Of a stretch of DNA of 64,000 nucleotides, positions 8,577-18,189 are shown piece by piece (position 1 is the first letter of the stretch; the number at the start of each line of letters is the position of its first letter). The position numbers were made by a program, and so were the translations under genes. Under the pieces are notes generated by a model. That model worked only from the letters and a program-made list of their open reading frames with translations, did not search any database and was not told the DNA's origin. This DNA is from Pedobacter ghigonis. Its GTDB lineage: Bacteria > Bacteroidota > Bacteroidia > Sphingobacteriales > Sphingobacteriaceae. The stretch covers positions 1-64,000 of the forward strand of contig NZ_CAESCM010000013.1 of NCBI RefSeq assembly GCF_903166585.1, read 5' to 3'.

Positions 8577-9116
8577 ATGAACTTAAGAGGAATTGTTGCC
8601 GTATCTGGCAGACCTGGTTTATTTAAACTGGTTGGACAAAATAAAGTAGGTTACATTTTGGAGAGCTTAGATGCACAAAAAACTAAAATTGTAGCCAACA
8701 TCACTAATACAAAATTAGCTTCATTAGAAGATATTACTGTATATGGTGAAGATGAAGAAATTAAACTGGCCGATATTTTTGCGAAAATTGCGGCTAAAGG
8801 AAGCACACCTGATTTAAAAGGCGATCTACGTGCTTACTTTCTTGAAGTAGCCCCAGGCCACGATCAGGAGAAAGTATATGCTTCTGATATGAAGAAAATT
8901 ATTACCTGGTATAACTTGCTTAAAGATCTTCCTTTGTTTACAGAAGAAGCTCCTGAAACACCAGGAACCCCTGCAGAAGTTAAATTAGCTGAAGAAAAAA
9001 CAGCTGATAAAAAAGTAAAAGCTACAGGCACCAAGGCAGCAGCCAGTGCAAAAGCAACTACGAAAACTTCGGCTCCGGCTAAAAAAGCAAATATGACCAG
9101 CAAAAAAGGCGTTTAA
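8577..9116 (+). CDS. DUF5606 domain protein
   Basis: A 179-residue cytoplasmic protein of unknown function found widely in Bacteroidota. The N-terminal domain (about 1-130) is the conserved part, opening MNLRGIVAVSGRPGLFK and containing LLKDLPLF near its end. The C-terminal 45 residues are Lys/Ala/Thr-rich low complexity with many AK pairs, similar to nucleic-acid-contacting tails. It is followed by a strong terminator. It may be co-transcribed with the cyclophilin gene, but a repeat-like gap lies between. Confidence 0.85.
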   Translation: MNLRGIVAVSGRPGLFKLVGQNKVGYILESLDAQKTKIVANITNTKLASLEDITVYGEDEEIKLADIFAKIAAKGSTPDLKGDLRAYFLEVAPGHDQEKVYASDMKKIITWYNLLKDLPLFTEEAPETPGTPAEVKLAEEKTADKKVKATGTKAAASAKATTKTSAPAKKANMTSKKGV

Positions 9117-9137
9117 GCTTTTATTGCAAAGGTATCG

Positions 9138-9169
9138 GAAACACCAGGCATTTTGTCTGGTGTTTTTTT
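9138..9169. terminator. Intrinsic terminator after the DUF5606 gene
   Basis: The hairpin arms CACCAG and CTGGTG are followed by seven T. A few A residues flank the other side, so it may also stop the small minus-strand gene that ends at 9176. Confidence 0.85.
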
Positions 9170-9175
9170 ATACGC

Positions 9176-9301
9176 TTAACCGAAATACCAAATCAAGCCG
9201 CCAATAAGCAGCGAAATGAGAATGCTGATCCATAAATATTTATTGCTGCCGCTCTGGTTGCTTTTGTACCTGTATTCCCTTTTATATTTGTCTAGTAACA
9301 T
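9176..9301 (-). CDS. Small membrane protein, 41 aa
   Basis: A short minus-strand frame that starts with ATG at 9301 and encodes 41 residues. The first half is basic and polar (MLLDKYKREYRYKSNQSG). Residues 23-40 form one clean hydrophobic helix (LWISILISLLIGGLIWYF), so an N-in single-pass membrane protein is predicted. It sits just downstream of rlmH on the same strand, 67 bases away, and ends at a terminator. Both suggest a real gene rather than noise. The purine-rich AAAAGAAAC before the ATG could be a weak ribosome site. I know no function. Confidence 0.6.
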   Translation of the reverse strand: MLLDKYKREYRYKSNQSGSNKYLWISILISLLIGGLIWYFG

Positions 9302-9368
9302 CGTTTCTTTTATTTAATGATGATTTTTATTTCCTTTTTCCATAGTTCACATTATCCATATTTCCATT

Positions 9369-9842
9369 TTAAGCATGATGATAGGGTTCCCCTTTCAAAA
9401 TACTAAATCCACGGTAAAGTTGCTCTACAAAAAATAACCTGATCATCTGGTGCGAAAAAGTCATATCCGATAAGGAGATTAAACCATTAGCCCTTTTGTA
9501 AATACTTTCGTCGAACCCGTAAGGACCGCCAATAATAAAAATTAAATGTTGAACACTACCAATCATCTGTTTGTTTAAATAATTGGAAAACTCAACCGAC
9601 GAATATTTCTTTCCCTTCTCATCCAGTAAAATCACCATGTCGCCATTGTTGATTTGTTTGTGCAATAGCTCGGCTTCTTTGGCTTTTTGCTGCGCCTCGC
9701 TTAGGTTCTTTACATTTTTTACATCAGGTATAGCCAGAAAACTGAAGTTAATATAGTGTTTTAAGCGATTAATGTATTTATCAATCCCCTCTATTAAATA
9801 TTTATCTTCGGTTTTGCCAATGGCGATCAGTGTAATCTTCAT
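9369..9842 (-). CDS. rlmH: 23S rRNA (pseudouridine1915-N3)-methyltransferase
   Basis: RlmH is a SPOUT-class methyltransferase that methylates pseudouridine 1915 in helix 69 of 23S rRNA on assembled 70S ribosomes. The 157-residue length is typical. The SPOUT knot features are visible: LLDEKGKKYSSVEFS, the SAM-binding IIGGPYGF, and the C-terminal LSLSDMTFSHQMIRLFFVEQLYR followed by the characteristic GEPYHHA end. Divergent from the MutS-like gene across 42 bases. Confidence 0.97.
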   Translation of the reverse strand: MKITLIAIGKTEDKYLIEGIDKYINRLKHYINFSFLAIPDVKNVKNLSEAQQKAKEAELLHKQINNGDMVILLDEKGKKYSSVEFSNYLNKQMIGSVQHLIFIIGGPYGFDESIYKRANGLISLSDMTFSHQMIRLFFVEQLYRGFSILKGEPYHHA

Positions 9843-9884
9843 TTAATATTTTCCCTATCTTTAGAATTTCGAGATTCAAATATA

Positions 9885-11699
9885 ATGTTAAAATTACAAG
9901 CACAGATCATATCGGGTTATAGTGAAAAAATTAAACAGGTTACTGAGGGTATAAATCAGACCAAAAAATTAATCGATAAGCTTTCTCTGGTTCGGGTTGC
10001 TTTGTTCCTGGCCGAGATCTTGTTTTTTGTTTTGCTGGTACGCTCTGCCGATGACGGCTTTCGTACATTGATACAAATTACCTTACTGTTGCCGGTATTT
10101 GCTTTTGCTTACGTAGTGCGCAAACAAAGTAAACTGGATCTCGAAATCGATTACAAAAAACAGCTTTTATGGGTTTACCAGAACGAATGGAATATTTTAA
10201 ATAACATAGAAAATGGTTACGACCATGGTACAGCATTCGAATCTGAAATTCACCCTCATACTTCTGATCTCGATATTTTTGGAAAAGCATCTTTATTTGC
10301 ATTGTTAAACCGTTGCAGCACTAAAAATGGTAACGATGTGCTGGCGAAAAGACTGGCAGAGAAATCGGCACGTGATATCATCTTAAGCCGACAGGAAGCC
10401 GTAAAAGAAATTACAGCTAAAATTGATGAGACCTACAGTTTCAGAGCCAATTTGCATGGTTACGATCCAGGTAAAATAGAGCAAATTAAAATGCAGCTAA
10501 AGCTACAGCTGGGTGCCCAACTGGAATTTGTAAAAGGCAAATTTTTGCGTTTGTACGTTAAGCTGGTGCCCTTTGTTACTGTTGGTTTAATTTTGGCTGC
10601 TATTTTAGTCAGTGCTGCCTTTTGGAAAGTGCTGGCACTGGTTTTTGTAATCCATACGGGTTGGAATGTATTGCTTAGCGCAAAAATTAATAAGGTATTT
10701 TATAGTTTTGGTGGTAGTTCTGGCTTATTAAATGGTTATGCCAGCGCTATCTTGTGGACGGAAAAACAAAACTGGAAGAGCCCTTATATTTTAAATTTAT
10801 TCGATTCGCGCATTCCGGTAAGTCAGGAAATTAAAAGCCTGTCTAAAATTATCCAGAACTTTGATGCCCGGTTGAATATTCTCGTGGGAGGCATTCTAAA
10901 TGCACTTTTACTGTGGGATTTAAAATGTTGCATAAATCTCGATATCTGGTACAAATCTTCCTCAAAAGATGTAATTGCTGCGCTAAACCACTTAGGCGAT
11001 TTTGAGGAATTAATTTCGCTGGCTACGGTTGCTTATAACCAGTCAGATTGGGTTTTTCCGGCATTAACTGAACAGTTTACTTTAAAAACCGAACAAATTG
11101 GGCATCCGCTCATCCGCCGCGAACTTAGGGTGGATAATGATTTTCATGTAAGCGAAAACCCAACTGTTGATATTGTAACCGGTTCGAACATGGCCGGCAA
11201 AAGTACTTTTTTACGTACCCTGGGCATAAATATGGTTTTAGCCTATTCGGGTGCGCCGGTTTGTGCCAAAAGCCTCGAATTATCTGTTTTTTCGATTAAT
11301 ACCTATATGCGGATTAAAGATTCGCTGAATGAAAGTACTTCGACTTTTAAAGCTGAGCTAAACCGCCTGAAAATGATTTTAGAAAATGTGGTTCGCGATA
11401 AAGATACTTTGGTGCTGATTGATGAAATGTTGCGGGGAACCAACAGCCGCGATAAATATCTGGGGTCGAAAGTTTTTGTTGAGAAACTGATTGCTGAAAA
11501 AACGCCTGCATTGTTTGCTACGCACGATTTGCAGCTGGCAGATTTGATTAACGATTACCCGGCTACCGTACGCAACTTTCATTTCGATATCCAGATCACC
11601 AACGGAGAAATGAAATTTGATTACCTGCTGAAACATGGCCCCTGCAAAACTTTTAATGCCGCTATTTTACTGAAGCAGATTGGACTGACTTTGGATTAA
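9885..11699 (+). CDS. MutS-related ATPase with membrane segments
   Basis: A 604-residue protein whose C-terminal third is the MutS ATPase domain: Walker A TGSNMAGKST at about residues 432-441, a FKAELNRL region, Walker B LVLIDEMLRGTNSRDK, and ATHDLQLADL. It has no MutS mismatch-reading domain I. Instead it has two hydrophobic helices near residues 38-85, another pair near 230-260 and a coiled-coil-like start. This is the membrane-associated MutS-like family common in Bacteroidota, sometimes named 'DNA mismatch repair protein MutS'. Its true role is unknown and a mismatch repair function should not be assumed. It ends 11 bases from the converging AraC gene. Confidence 0.85.
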   Translation: MLKLQAQIISGYSEKIKQVTEGINQTKKLIDKLSLVRVALFLAEILFFVLLVRSADDGFRTLIQITLLLPVFAFAYVVRKQSKLDLEIDYKKQLLWVYQNEWNILNNIENGYDHGTAFESEIHPHTSDLDIFGKASLFALLNRCSTKNGNDVLAKRLAEKSARDIILSRQEAVKEITAKIDETYSFRANLHGYDPGKIEQIKMQLKLQLGAQLEFVKGKFLRLYVKLVPFVTVGLILAAILVSAAFWKVLALVFVIHTGWNVLLSAKINKVFYSFGGSSGLLNGYASAILWTEKQNWKSPYILNLFDSRIPVSQEIKSLSKIIQNFDARLNILVGGILNALLLWDLKCCINLDIWYKSSSKDVIAALNHLGDFEELISLATVAYNQSDWVFPALTEQFTLKTEQIGHPLIRRELRVDNDFHVSENPTVDIVTGSNMAGKSTFLRTLGINMVLAYSGAPVCAKSLELSVFSINTYMRIKDSLNESTSTFKAELNRLKMILENVVRDKDTLVLIDEMLRGTNSRDKYLGSKVFVEKLIAEKTPALFATHDLQLADLINDYPATVRNFHFDIQITNGEMKFDYLLKHGPCKTFNAAILLKQIGLTLD

Positions 11700-11710
11700 T
11701 TTATGGAAGA

Positions 11711-12595
11711 TCAATTAAACCTATTATCACGGTATTGCTTTGGCGAAATCCCCATGATATTCGAAAAAAGCCGGCTAAAATAATAAGGATCGTTTATACC
11801 GATTTTCTGTGCAATTTCATTAATTCTGAGGTTAGTGAAAAGCAGGTATTGAGTGGTTTTCTGGATTTTAAGCTGGTTAAAATAATCGATTGGAGAAGTT
11901 CCCGTTTTCTTTTTAAATATAGCTGATAAGTAAGAAGGAGAAAGGTAAACTGCTAAGGCTATTTCTTTTAAACTAAGTGTTTTTTCAATATTGTTTCGCA
12001 TAAAATCAATAACCTCCTCAACTTTGTCGGTTTCTACTGTTTTATCGCTGGCTATATGTTTATCTGCATAAATAAATTCGGCAATGTACTGGTGAAAGCA
12101 CAAATTGGCATAAATTATATTTTCACGGCTAAATCCTCTTTCTAACCGGTTGTAAATGGTGTTGAACAGTACATTTCGTTCTTCGCCAAAACCTGCATAA
12201 CCTTTGTAATTATCCAGCTGGGCTATCAATTGATCTGCGCCGGTACCAAAAAAGTGAACCCAATATATTGTCCATGGCATAATGCCATCTGCCTGGTACA
12301 CATGGGCAGTTTTTTTGGGAATGAGGATGTAGTTACCAGCTTCAATCCTGTAGTTGATGTTGTTAATCTCGATATTGCCTTTCCCATCAAAACAATACAA
12401 TAAAATGTGCTGCTCGGCTCCATTCGCCCTTTTTCTGTAATGATAAGATGCTTTTGGGTAATAACCAATGTGGGTAATGTATAGGTTGCTAACTATTTCA
12501 TTCCCTATGCATTGCTTTAAAATCACATTTCTCGGAATAATAATGGCTTTTTGTGATTCAAAACCATCTTTTTTTTTAAGCGGCTGTGTTGTCAT
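11711..12595 (-). CDS. AraC-family transcriptional regulator
   Basis: A cytoplasmic regulator with an N-terminal cupin-like sensor domain (AraC_binding type, about residues 30-165) and a C-terminal double helix-turn-helix (about 190-290) ending in the family signature NDPYYFSRLFSNIMGISPKQ. I use the ATG at 12595 (MTTQPLKKK). The ATG at 12643 adds 16 hydrophobic residues with no homologous feature. It is divergent from the PSCyt1 gene at 12778 across 182 bases and is the natural candidate to control that cluster in response to a sugar, which is inference from position only. Length about 294 aa. Confidence 0.92.
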   Translation of the reverse strand: MTTQPLKKKDGFESQKAIIIPRNVILKQCIGNEIVSNLYITHIGYYPKASYHYRKRANGAEQHILLYCFDGKGNIEINNINYRIEAGNYILIPKKTAHVYQADGIMPWTIYWVHFFGTGADQLIAQLDNYKGYAGFGEERNVLFNTIYNRLERGFSRENIIYANLCFHQYIAEFIYADKHIASDKTVETDKVEEVIDFMRNNIEKTLSLKEIALAVYLSPSYLSAIFKKKTGTSPIDYFNQLKIQKTTQYLLFTNLRINEIAQKIGINDPYYFSRLFSNIMGISPKQYRDNRFN

Positions 12596-12777
12596 ATTTG
12601 GTTTTGCATAAAACAAAAGTAATATAATCCATCTTTTACGCAAAAAAATGCATTTTAGTCTCCTGTATTTTTATTGACCTTTGGTTTACACAATGATTTA
12701 GAATTAAGAGTTTAGCCAGGTAAACCGGATTGAATAAATGATATCTGCTAAAAGCTGCTTTAATTTATACTAACCAA

Positions 12778-15516
12778 ATGTTATTGAAAAGGAAAATATT
12801 ATTTGCCTCCGGCTTTGCAGTAGTTGCTGTAGCGCTGGTTGCTTTTTCACTTTTTTCTTCGGAAAAGGAAATCGATTTTAATACGCAAGTTAAGCCCATC
12901 CTGAATAAAAAATGTATTTCGTGCCATGGCGGTGTTAAACAGCAGGGTGGTTTTAGTGTGTTGTTCAGAGACGAAGCTTTGGCCAATACCAAAAGTGGCA
13001 AACCGGCCATCATTCCAGGCAATCCAGATGATAGTGAGTTTATAAAGCGCCTTAAATCTAACGATCCCGAAGAAAGAATGCCGTATAAGCATCCCGCTTT
13101 AAATAATGAGGAAATAGATATTCTTAGCAGCTGGGTTAAACAAGGAGCAAAATGGGGGAATCATTGGGCCTATGTTAGTGTAAAACCAACCGAAGTACCA
13201 GATGTAGATAACGATTGGGTGCGCAACGATTTAGATAAATTTATTTTTGCCAAACTGGAAGAAAATAAGCTGAAGCCGGCTAAAACTGCTGATAAGGCTA
13301 CTTTGCTCAGAAGGGTGAGTTTAGATTTAATTGGTACCTATCCATCAGATAAACTGGCGAAATTTTACCTGAATAGTAAAGATGAACAAAAAGCCTACAA
13401 TGTTTTAGTAGATAGTTTACTGGCATCGCCCAAATTTGGCGAACGCTGGGCTTCTATGTGGCTGGATATTGCCCGGTACGCCGATACAAAAGGCTATGAG
13501 AGCGATCCTAACCGCAATATCTGGAGCTACCGTGATTGGGTAATTAAGGCTTATAATGCCGATATGCCTTACGATAAGTTTATTACCGATCAGATTGCAG
13601 GCGATTTATTTCCAAATCCAACAGACGCCCAGTACATCGCTACAGCATTTAGCCGTAATACCCCTACAAACGATGAAGGGGGAACAAATAATGAAGAATT
13701 TAGAACAGCAGCAGTGCTGGATCGGGTAAATGCCACCTGGGAAGGATTAATGAGTACTACTTTTTCTTGTGTGCAGTGTCATAGCCATCCGTACGATCCT
13801 TTTAAGCACGATGAATATTATAAATTCATGTCGTATTTTAACAATACGCGGGATGAAGATGTGTCGGCAGAATATCCATTACTTAAGAATTTTAACGACA
13901 GTCTTACAAATGAACTTAATCATTTAACCAGCTGGGTTAAAAATGTAGCTGGTAAAGAACGGGCCGATGAGGTAGCATTATTTTTAAAAACTGGTCAGCC
14001 GACCATAAACTCTACAACAGCCGATGAGTTGGTGAATTCGGTAATTGGTAATCACAACATTGCACTGTTCTTTAAAAACAGTTCATCTGCGAGGTTAAAA
14101 TCGGTTAATCTTCAAAATGTTGATCAACTGATATTGCGTTACAATTGCAGCAAACCAAATGGCACCATGAGCCTGCATTTAGGTTCGCCTAACGGGCCGG
14201 CTATAAAATCGTGGAAAGTAGCGCAGACCAAAGGTTATGAAAATATAACGGTCGATTTCCCTAAGCAAAGTGGGGTAAAAGATGTGTATCTAAAATATAG
14301 CAATCCATCGGTAAAAAATCCGGATGAGTTTATGGTGTATTTCGACTGGTTTTACTTTACCAAACAGTTTCCCGGAAAAGGTAATCCAGATTATTTAGCT
14401 AAGAAAAAGACCTTTACCGATTTGATGAATGCTCAGGTATCAACAACGCCTGTTATGGTAGAAAACCCACTAAGCATGCAGCGTAAAAACTATGTGTTTG
14501 AGCGTGGTGCCTGGACATCTAAAGGTAAAGAAGTAAAAGTTGGCGTACCCAATTCTTTAGCTTTTGCGATGCCCAAAAATGCACCCGATAATAGAATGGG
14601 GCTTGCCATGTGGCTTACCGATAAGCGAAATCCGCTGGTATCGAGAACCATGGTAAACCGCTTATGGGAACAGCTATATGGTGCAGGTTTGGTAGAAACC
14701 TTAGAAGATATGGGCACGCAGGGTATGACACCAACCCACCAGGAGCTGCTTGATTTTATGGCCTATCAGTTTATGCACCAACACCATTGGAGCGTTAAAA
14801 AGATGCTTAAAGAAATGGTGATGATGGCTACTTACCGTCAGGATAGTAAAGTAACCGAAGAAGTAAAGGAAAAAGACCTGTTTAATAAGTTTTATGCCCG
14901 TGGTTCGAGGGTGAGGCTGAGTGCCGAGCAGATCAGAGACCAAAGTTTAGCCGTTTGCGGGGTTCTAAGTAATAAAATGTATGGTCCGCCGGTAATGCCG
15001 TGGCAACCCGAAGGCATATGGTTTTCGCCATACAATGGGGCAAAATGGCAAACTAGTGGAGGCGAAGATCAATACCGACGAGGAATCTACACTTATTGGA
15101 AGCGTACTGCGCCATATCCTTCATCTATTGCTTTCGATGGCGCATCCAGAGTAGTCTGCAGTCCAAGGCGTATTCGCACCAATACACCTTTGCAGGCATT
15201 GGTTACCCTAAACGACAGCGTTTATATTGATTTAGCCAGAAAATTGGCCTTGCGTATGGAAAAAGTAGGAGGGAATTCTAATGCAGCTAAAATTTCGAAG
15301 GCATATGAGTTAATGCTGTATAAATCTATTCCTCAAAACAGGTTGAAAGTATTTGAAGAATTATATGCAAAAGCTCTTGTAGCCTTTAAAAACAATGCTT
15401 CAAATGCATCAGCATTTATGGGCGATAAACAAAAGAAATTTAAACCAGAAGAGGCAGCAATGGTTTTAGTGGCGAATGCCATGTTAAACCTGGACGAGGT
15501 AGTTACCAAAAATTAA
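12778..15516 (+). CDS. PSCyt1-DUF1549-DUF1553 protein with internal CBM-like module
   Basis: A 912-residue exported protein with an N-terminal signal or anchor helix (about residues 7-27). Domains in order: planctomycete-type cytochrome c (PSCyt1) with haem motif CISCH at 46-50 and a GNPDDSEFIKRL block; DUF1549 (about 140-350), which holds a second CxxCH, CVQCH at 331-335; a beta-sandwich stretch at about 435-525 that resembles a carbohydrate-binding module (LGSPNGP, then FDWFYF at its end); and DUF1553 (about 600-860) with NPLVSRTMVNRLWEQLYGAG and RRIRTNTPLQALVTLND. It is likely periplasmic. The enzymatic role of the family is not known to me. It starts an apparent operon with the DUF1501 gene 9 bases on. 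Confidence 0.87.
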   Translation: MLLKRKILFASGFAVVAVALVAFSLFSSEKEIDFNTQVKPILNKKCISCHGGVKQQGGFSVLFRDEALANTKSGKPAIIPGNPDDSEFIKRLKSNDPEERMPYKHPALNNEEIDILSSWVKQGAKWGNHWAYVSVKPTEVPDVDNDWVRNDLDKFIFAKLEENKLKPAKTADKATLLRRVSLDLIGTYPSDKLAKFYLNSKDEQKAYNVLVDSLLASPKFGERWASMWLDIARYADTKGYESDPNRNIWSYRDWVIKAYNADMPYDKFITDQIAGDLFPNPTDAQYIATAFSRNTPTNDEGGTNNEEFRTAAVLDRVNATWEGLMSTTFSCVQCHSHPYDPFKHDEYYKFMSYFNNTRDEDVSAEYPLLKNFNDSLTNELNHLTSWVKNVAGKERADEVALFLKTGQPTINSTTADELVNSVIGNHNIALFFKNSSSARLKSVNLQNVDQLILRYNCSKPNGTMSLHLGSPNGPAIKSWKVAQTKGYENITVDFPKQSGVKDVYLKYSNPSVKNPDEFMVYFDWFYFTKQFPGKGNPDYLAKKKTFTDLMNAQVSTTPVMVENPLSMQRKNYVFERGAWTSKGKEVKVGVPNSLAFAMPKNAPDNRMGLAMWLTDKRNPLVSRTMVNRLWEQLYGAGLVETLEDMGTQGMTPTHQELLDFMAYQFMHQHHWSVKKMLKEMVMMATYRQDSKVTEEVKEKDLFNKFYARGSRVRLSAEQIRDQSLAVCGVLSNKMYGPPVMPWQPEGIWFSPYNGAKWQTSGGEDQYRRGIYTYWKRTAPYPSSIAFDGASRVVCSPRRIRTNTPLQALVTLNDSVYIDLARKLALRMEKVGGNSNAAKISKAYELMLYKSIPQNRLKVFEELYAKALVAFKNNASNASAFMGDKQKKFKPEEAAMVLVANAMLNLDEVVTKN

Positions 15517-15525
15517 GCGACGGTT

Positions 15526-17037
15526 ATGACAAGAGATGAGCTAAATGCACACAGATTAATTAAGGAAGCACATGAGGCCAATGCCCGCCTGCATTCGCGA
15601 CGACATTTTTTAAAAGAAAGTGCCATGGGCTTAGGTGCCCTTGCGATGGGCTCGTTGTTAGGTAGTTGTGGCAATCTTTTTTCAAGTCCGCAAACCAAAA
15701 TTGCTTACGATCCGGCACATCCGCTATTGCCAAAATCGCCGCCATTGGTAGGTAAGGCAAAGAGCGTAATTTACCTGCACATGGCAGGTGCGCCATCACA
15801 GTTGGAGTTATTCGATTTTAAACCCGAATTAATGAAAATGGATGGTCAGGATTGTCCGCCTTCGTTACTGGCTGGTAAGAAATTTGCCTTTATTACCGGT
15901 GTGCCCAAAATGCTGGGGCCACAGGCCAATTTTGCCAAACACGGGCAATCAGGCGCATTGGTGAGCGATAACCTGCCACATTTTTCTACGATGGTAGATG
16001 ATGTGAGCTTTTTAAAAGCGGTAAAAACCGATCAGTTTAATCACGCACCAGCACAACTATTGGTGCATACCGGATCGCCACGTTTAGGCCGGCCGAGTAT
16101 GGGCAGTTGGGTAACTTATGGATTAGGTTCCGAAAATCAGAATTTACCTGGTTACGTAGTGCTTACCAGCGGAGGAAGTTTCCCCGATGCCGGAAAAAGT
16201 GTTTGGGGCAGTGGTTTTTTACCTTCCGTTTACCAGGGTGTACAATGCCGGAGCGAGGGCGATCCCGTGCTTTTTATCAAAGATCCGGACGGCATGAACC
16301 GCGATTTGCGCAAAGCCTCTATCGATGCCATTAACAAAGCCAACGAACAACAATATCAGGAATATAACGACCCCGAAATTTTATCGCGGATAGCCCAATA
16401 CGAAATGGCTTACCGCATGCAGATTTCGGCACCTGATGTGATGAATATCAACGATGAGCCTGCCTATATTCACGAAATGTATGGTACACAGCCTGGCAAA
16501 TCGTGCTTTGCCAATAACGTGTTGCTGGCACGTAAACTGGTAGAAAAAGGGGTTCGCTACATTCAGCTGTTCGATTGGGGTTGGGATGCGCATGGCGATA
16601 ATCCGAATAACTCGCTCAATATTGGGCTCAAAAACAAGTGCAGAAGCATTGACAGGCCAATTACCGCTTTATTACTCGATTTAAAACAGCGTGGTCTTTT
16701 AGAAGAAACCCTCGTGGTTTGGGGTGGCGAATTCGGCCGTACACCAATGATGGAAAACCGGAATGGTATACAAAATCCGTTTAAAGGAAGAGATCACCAC
16801 ACCGAAGCCTTTACCATCTGGATGGCCGGTGGCGGTGTAAAAAAAGGATTTACACACGGCGAAACCGACGAAATTGGCTATAGCGCCATTAGTGGAAAAG
16901 TTGATGCTTTTGATATTCAGGCTACCATTTTAAATCAACTAGGCTTTAACCACGAACAATTTACTTACCCATTCCAGGGGCGTCCGTTCAGGCTAACTGA
17001 TGTGGGTGGTAAGGTAATCTCGGAGATTGTAGCTTAA
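15526..17037 (+). CDS. DUF1501 protein with twin-arginine signal
   Basis: A 503-residue protein of the DUF1501 family, distant relatives of the alkaline phosphatase/sulfatase fold. The N-terminus carries a twin-arginine motif (SRRHFLKES, Arg 25-26) followed by a hydrophobic helix ending LLGSCG, so it may be exported folded by Tat and perhaps lipidated at that Cys. Conserved blocks include IYLHMAGAPSQLELFD, WGWDAHGDN and WGGEFGRTPM. DUF1501 genes nearly always sit beside DUF1549/DUF1553 genes, as here (9-base gap), which implies a joint function in the periplasm. The reaction is unknown. Confidence 0.9.
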   Translation: MTRDELNAHRLIKEAHEANARLHSRRHFLKESAMGLGALAMGSLLGSCGNLFSSPQTKIAYDPAHPLLPKSPPLVGKAKSVIYLHMAGAPSQLELFDFKPELMKMDGQDCPPSLLAGKKFAFITGVPKMLGPQANFAKHGQSGALVSDNLPHFSTMVDDVSFLKAVKTDQFNHAPAQLLVHTGSPRLGRPSMGSWVTYGLGSENQNLPGYVVLTSGGSFPDAGKSVWGSGFLPSVYQGVQCRSEGDPVLFIKDPDGMNRDLRKASIDAINKANEQQYQEYNDPEILSRIAQYEMAYRMQISAPDVMNINDEPAYIHEMYGTQPGKSCFANNVLLARKLVEKGVRYIQLFDWGWDAHGDNPNNSLNIGLKNKCRSIDRPITALLLDLKQRGLLEETLVVWGGEFGRTPMMENRNGIQNPFKGRDHHTEAFTIWMAGGGVKKGFTHGETDEIGYSAISGKVDAFDIQATILNQLGFNHEQFTYPFQGRPFRLTDVGGKVISEIVA

Positions 17038-17040
17038 AGT

Positions 17041-17248
17041 GTAATCAATAATCAAAACCAGTTAACAGTTAACAATTTGCAGTTAGCAATTATCAATAAC
17101 CCATGAATCAATAGATAGACTGCTCATTCTTACAGTAGCTCTCCAGTTCGAACTTAGGGATTGGGTATAAACCAATGACTAATGAACTATTGAACCAATG
17201 AACCATTGACGATTGAACGAATGAACCAACGATAATGAACCAATAAAA
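17041..17248. repeat. Degenerate tandem-repeat spacer
   Basis: The region has low-complexity units such as CAGTTAACAGTTAACAA and many imperfect copies of ATGAACCAA/ATTGAACCA up to the start of the next gene. No open frame or promoter stands out. Spacers of this style recur in the window at 36.3, 40.7, 45.1 and 46.4 kb. Confidence 0.6.
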
Positions 17249-17249
17249 T

Positions 17250-18182
17250 ATGTCTCAAACCAGAAGAAAATTTTTACAAAACACAGCCGTTGTAACGGCA
17301 GCCTCATTTTTGGCACCAATTAATAATATCAATGCAAGTGACATTACACATGTAAAAGCAAAAGCAGGCTACCAGTTATTGTTTATGCAAACCGATTGGG
17401 GCTTTGAAGGTACAAGAGATGAGTTTTGTGCAGCGGCGAAAAAAGAAGGTTACGATGGCATTGAGGTGTGGTGGCCGGGTGAAGCCAACGCAGTTAAAGA
17501 ACTTTTCGATGCGGTAAAAAAACATAAATTAGAAGTTGGATTCTTATGTGCCGGATCGCAATCGAATATTAAAGAGCATTTTGCTTCTTTTAAAAGTAGT
17601 TTAGATGCAATATGTGCCAATACCGATCAAAAGCCGGTGTATATCAATTGCCACTCGGGTAAAGATTATTTTAGCTACGAAGAAAATAAGCAGATTATTG
17701 ATTATGTAACCGCCAAAAGGAAGTCTTCGGGGATTCCCATTTACCACGAAACACACCGTGGCAGAATGATGTTTGCGGCACCTATTGCTAAGAATTTCGC
17801 CGATAAAAATCCGGAGGTTAGGTTTACCTTAGATATTTCGCACTGGTGTAATGTGCACGAAAGTTTATTGTCAGATCAAAAACAAACCATCGATTTCATT
17901 TTAGAAAAAACAGATCATATCCATTCCAGGGTAGGGCATCCCGAAGGGCCGCAAGTTAACGATCCGCGGGCACCCGAGTGGACTAAAGTATTGGAAGCCC
18001 ACCTGGCCTGGTGGGACAAGGTAATTGCGCGCAAAAAGCAAAATGGAGAGCGCATGACGATACTAACCGAATTTGGTCCTGCAGATTACATGCCTACCTT
18101 GCCTTATACCCGCCAGCCTGTTGCCGATCAATGGGCAATAAATGTGCACATGATGAATTTATTAAGAAAGAGATACCAATAA
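17250..18182 (+). CDS. Sugar phosphate isomerase/epimerase-like TIM barrel with Tat signal
   Basis: A 310-residue protein of the xylose isomerase-like AP-endonuclease-2 (TIM barrel) family. The start MSQTRRKFLQNTAVVTAASF is a twin-arginine signal (Arg 5-6), so it is exported and is probably not a cytoplasmic sugar-phosphate enzyme. Likely metal ligands are visible: Glu in YHETHRG, Asp/His in LDISHWC, His in DHIHSRVGHPEG and Glu in LTEFGP. Relatives include epimerases, inosose dehydratases and enzymes that act on 3-keto sugars. It sits between the cytochrome genes, and a role in sugar conversion in the periplasm is inference. Confidence 0.85.
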   Translation: MSQTRRKFLQNTAVVTAASFLAPINNINASDITHVKAKAGYQLLFMQTDWGFEGTRDEFCAAAKKEGYDGIEVWWPGEANAVKELFDAVKKHKLEVGFLCAGSQSNIKEHFASFKSSLDAICANTDQKPVYINCHSGKDYFSYEENKQIIDYVTAKRKSSGIPIYHETHRGRMMFAAPIAKNFADKNPEVRFTLDISHWCNVHESLLSDQKQTIDFILEKTDHIHSRVGHPEGPQVNDPRAPEWTKVLEAHLAWWDKVIARKKQNGERMTILTEFGPADYMPTLPYTRQPVADQWAINVHMMNLLRKRYQ

Positions 18183-18189
18183 TTAAAAG

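Noticed and set aside
9885..11699. A true mismatch repair MutS
   Set aside because: It lacks the mismatch-binding N-terminal domains and has membrane helices instead; only the ATPase domain is shared.
17041..17248. Possible CRISPR-like array because of repeated ATGAACCAA units
   Set aside because: The units are short, degenerate and without regular spacers, and no cas gene is present.
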